In this document: piece after piece, positions 19,152 through 19,556 of the stretch
How positions within the stretch are numbered: position 1 is the stretch's first letter
Layout of the letters: the number at the start of each line of letters is the position of its first letter
NCBI GenBank assembly: GCA_043800975.1
Contig: JAZDMK010000059.1
Span: forward strand, 1 to 19,556
Length of the DNA stretch: 19,556 nt
DNA from: JAZDMK01 sp043800975
GTDB lineage: Bacteria; Bacteroidota; Bacteroidia; Bacteroidales; JAHJDW01
Direction: 5' to 3'
Notes under the pieces: generated by a model
Database searches by the model: none
Seen by the model: the letters and a program-made list of their open reading frames with translations, nothing else
Told to the model about the DNA's origin: nothing
Program-made: the position numbers and the translations under genes

Positions 19152-19556
19152 TCATCCCGTCGGATTTACATTTTCTATCGGCACAAGATATATCATCAAA
19201 TCGGCTTCCTCACCATTTTCAACCTTCACATTCGGGTCAACATACGTTTCATACCCCTCACATTCAATACGCAGATTATGCGTTCCACCCTCAATAGCTT
19301 CAATCAGGCTGTAGCCGTCTTCATCACTTTCATCCGTAAGGTTGTCTGCACCCAGTATAACCTTGGCACCCTCAACAGGAAGGTTGGTGTTAGCATCGAT
19401 AATCGAAATGTTCACCAGTGCTTTCATAGCTTCTGCGCTGGCTTCCGATTCTGTTTTACTCTTCTTATGTCCACTGTCAATGATCTGTCTCGAGTTTTTA
19501 AACCTCATATAAAACCTGTCATTACTGTCTTTGAACACAAGCATCATCTTATCCAC
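19152..19556 (-). CDS. partial paralogue of the 6951 gene (CarboxypepD_reg-like)
   Basis: The gene enters from beyond the right edge; 135 codons including the stop are visible, and the apparent first Met is an internal GTG (Val), since it aligns with VDKLML in the paralogue. VDKMMLVFKDSNDRFYMRF, then SRQIIDSGHKKSK, lead into a beta domain with NISIIDANTNLPVEGAKV, DESDEDGYSLI, IECEGYETYVDPNVKVE and DLMIYLVP. Every block matches the protein at 6951-7916 in order and spacing. The family therefore has at least two copies within 13 kb, facing each other. A terminator follows. The function is unknown. Confidence 0.75.
   Translation of the reverse strand: MDKMMLVFKDSNDRFYMRFKNSRQIIDSGHKKSKTESEASAEAMKALVNISIIDANTNLPVEGAKVILGADNLTDESDEDGYSLIEAIEGGTHNLRIECEGYETYVDPNVKVENGEEADLMIYLVPIENVNPTG

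Overview
The window looks like a chromosomal segment of an AT-rich member of the Bacteroidota. Several things point that way. Many genes start 25-80 bases downstream of a TAnnTTTG box, the -7 promoter element typical of that phylum, and lack a clear Shine-Dalgarno sequence. The exported proteins have short signal peptides ending in AQ, SQ or CQ. One membrane protein carries GldL-like HWP motifs, and small dispersed hairpin and 'gtggcatt' repeats of a kind I associate with this phylum fill the intergenic space. No rRNA, tRNA, CRISPR array or transposase was recognised.

Region 1 (1-620) has no gene. It holds two related structured elements (31-162 and 311-445). Each has two stacked helices with the same asymmetric internal loop, a conserved ACCCG junction, a third helix, and a CCACGC segment able to pair back to a GCGTGG just upstream of the first helix. 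The helices differ in sequence but not in pairing between the two copies, so this looks like a selected RNA (or single-stranded DNA) fold. I cannot assign it to a known family, and it is the strongest candidate here for something undescribed.

Region 2 (621-6131) is an accessory block read entirely on the minus strand, made of short transcription units: a 42-aa membrane peptide; a soluble 124-aa protein with a two-TM partner; a Cys/His protein followed by a caspase-like protease; a ParA ATPase followed by a SAP-like small protein; and a HEPN-motif protein. Each unit is preceded by a GTTA(G/T) core, and two of the spacers are long imperfect hairpins. This resembles an integron-like cassette array carrying defence or toxin type genes, although no integrase is visible.

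Region 3 (6132-8674) is repeat-rich. It contains a possible short gene remnant, dispersed repeats, a cytoplasmic protein with a carboxypeptidase-regulatory-like C-terminal domain and a strong terminator, a 19-bp inverted repeat, REP-like hairpins, and an 18-unit, 21-base tandem array.

Region 4 (8675-18870) is a run of plus-strand genes, mostly single units with their own promoters and mostly exported or membrane-bound: an 11-repeat WG protein, two secreted proteins of unknown function, an M1-family metallopeptidase, an M23-type peptidase, a GldL-like membrane protein, a tail-anchored protein, a papain-like protease and a YdeI-family protein. Several share an extended promoter module, including one exact 28-base duplicate.

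Region 5 (18871-19556) holds another dispersed repeat, a minus-strand terminator, and the 3' part of a paralogue of the 6951-7916 gene. The two paralogues face each other across about 11 kb.
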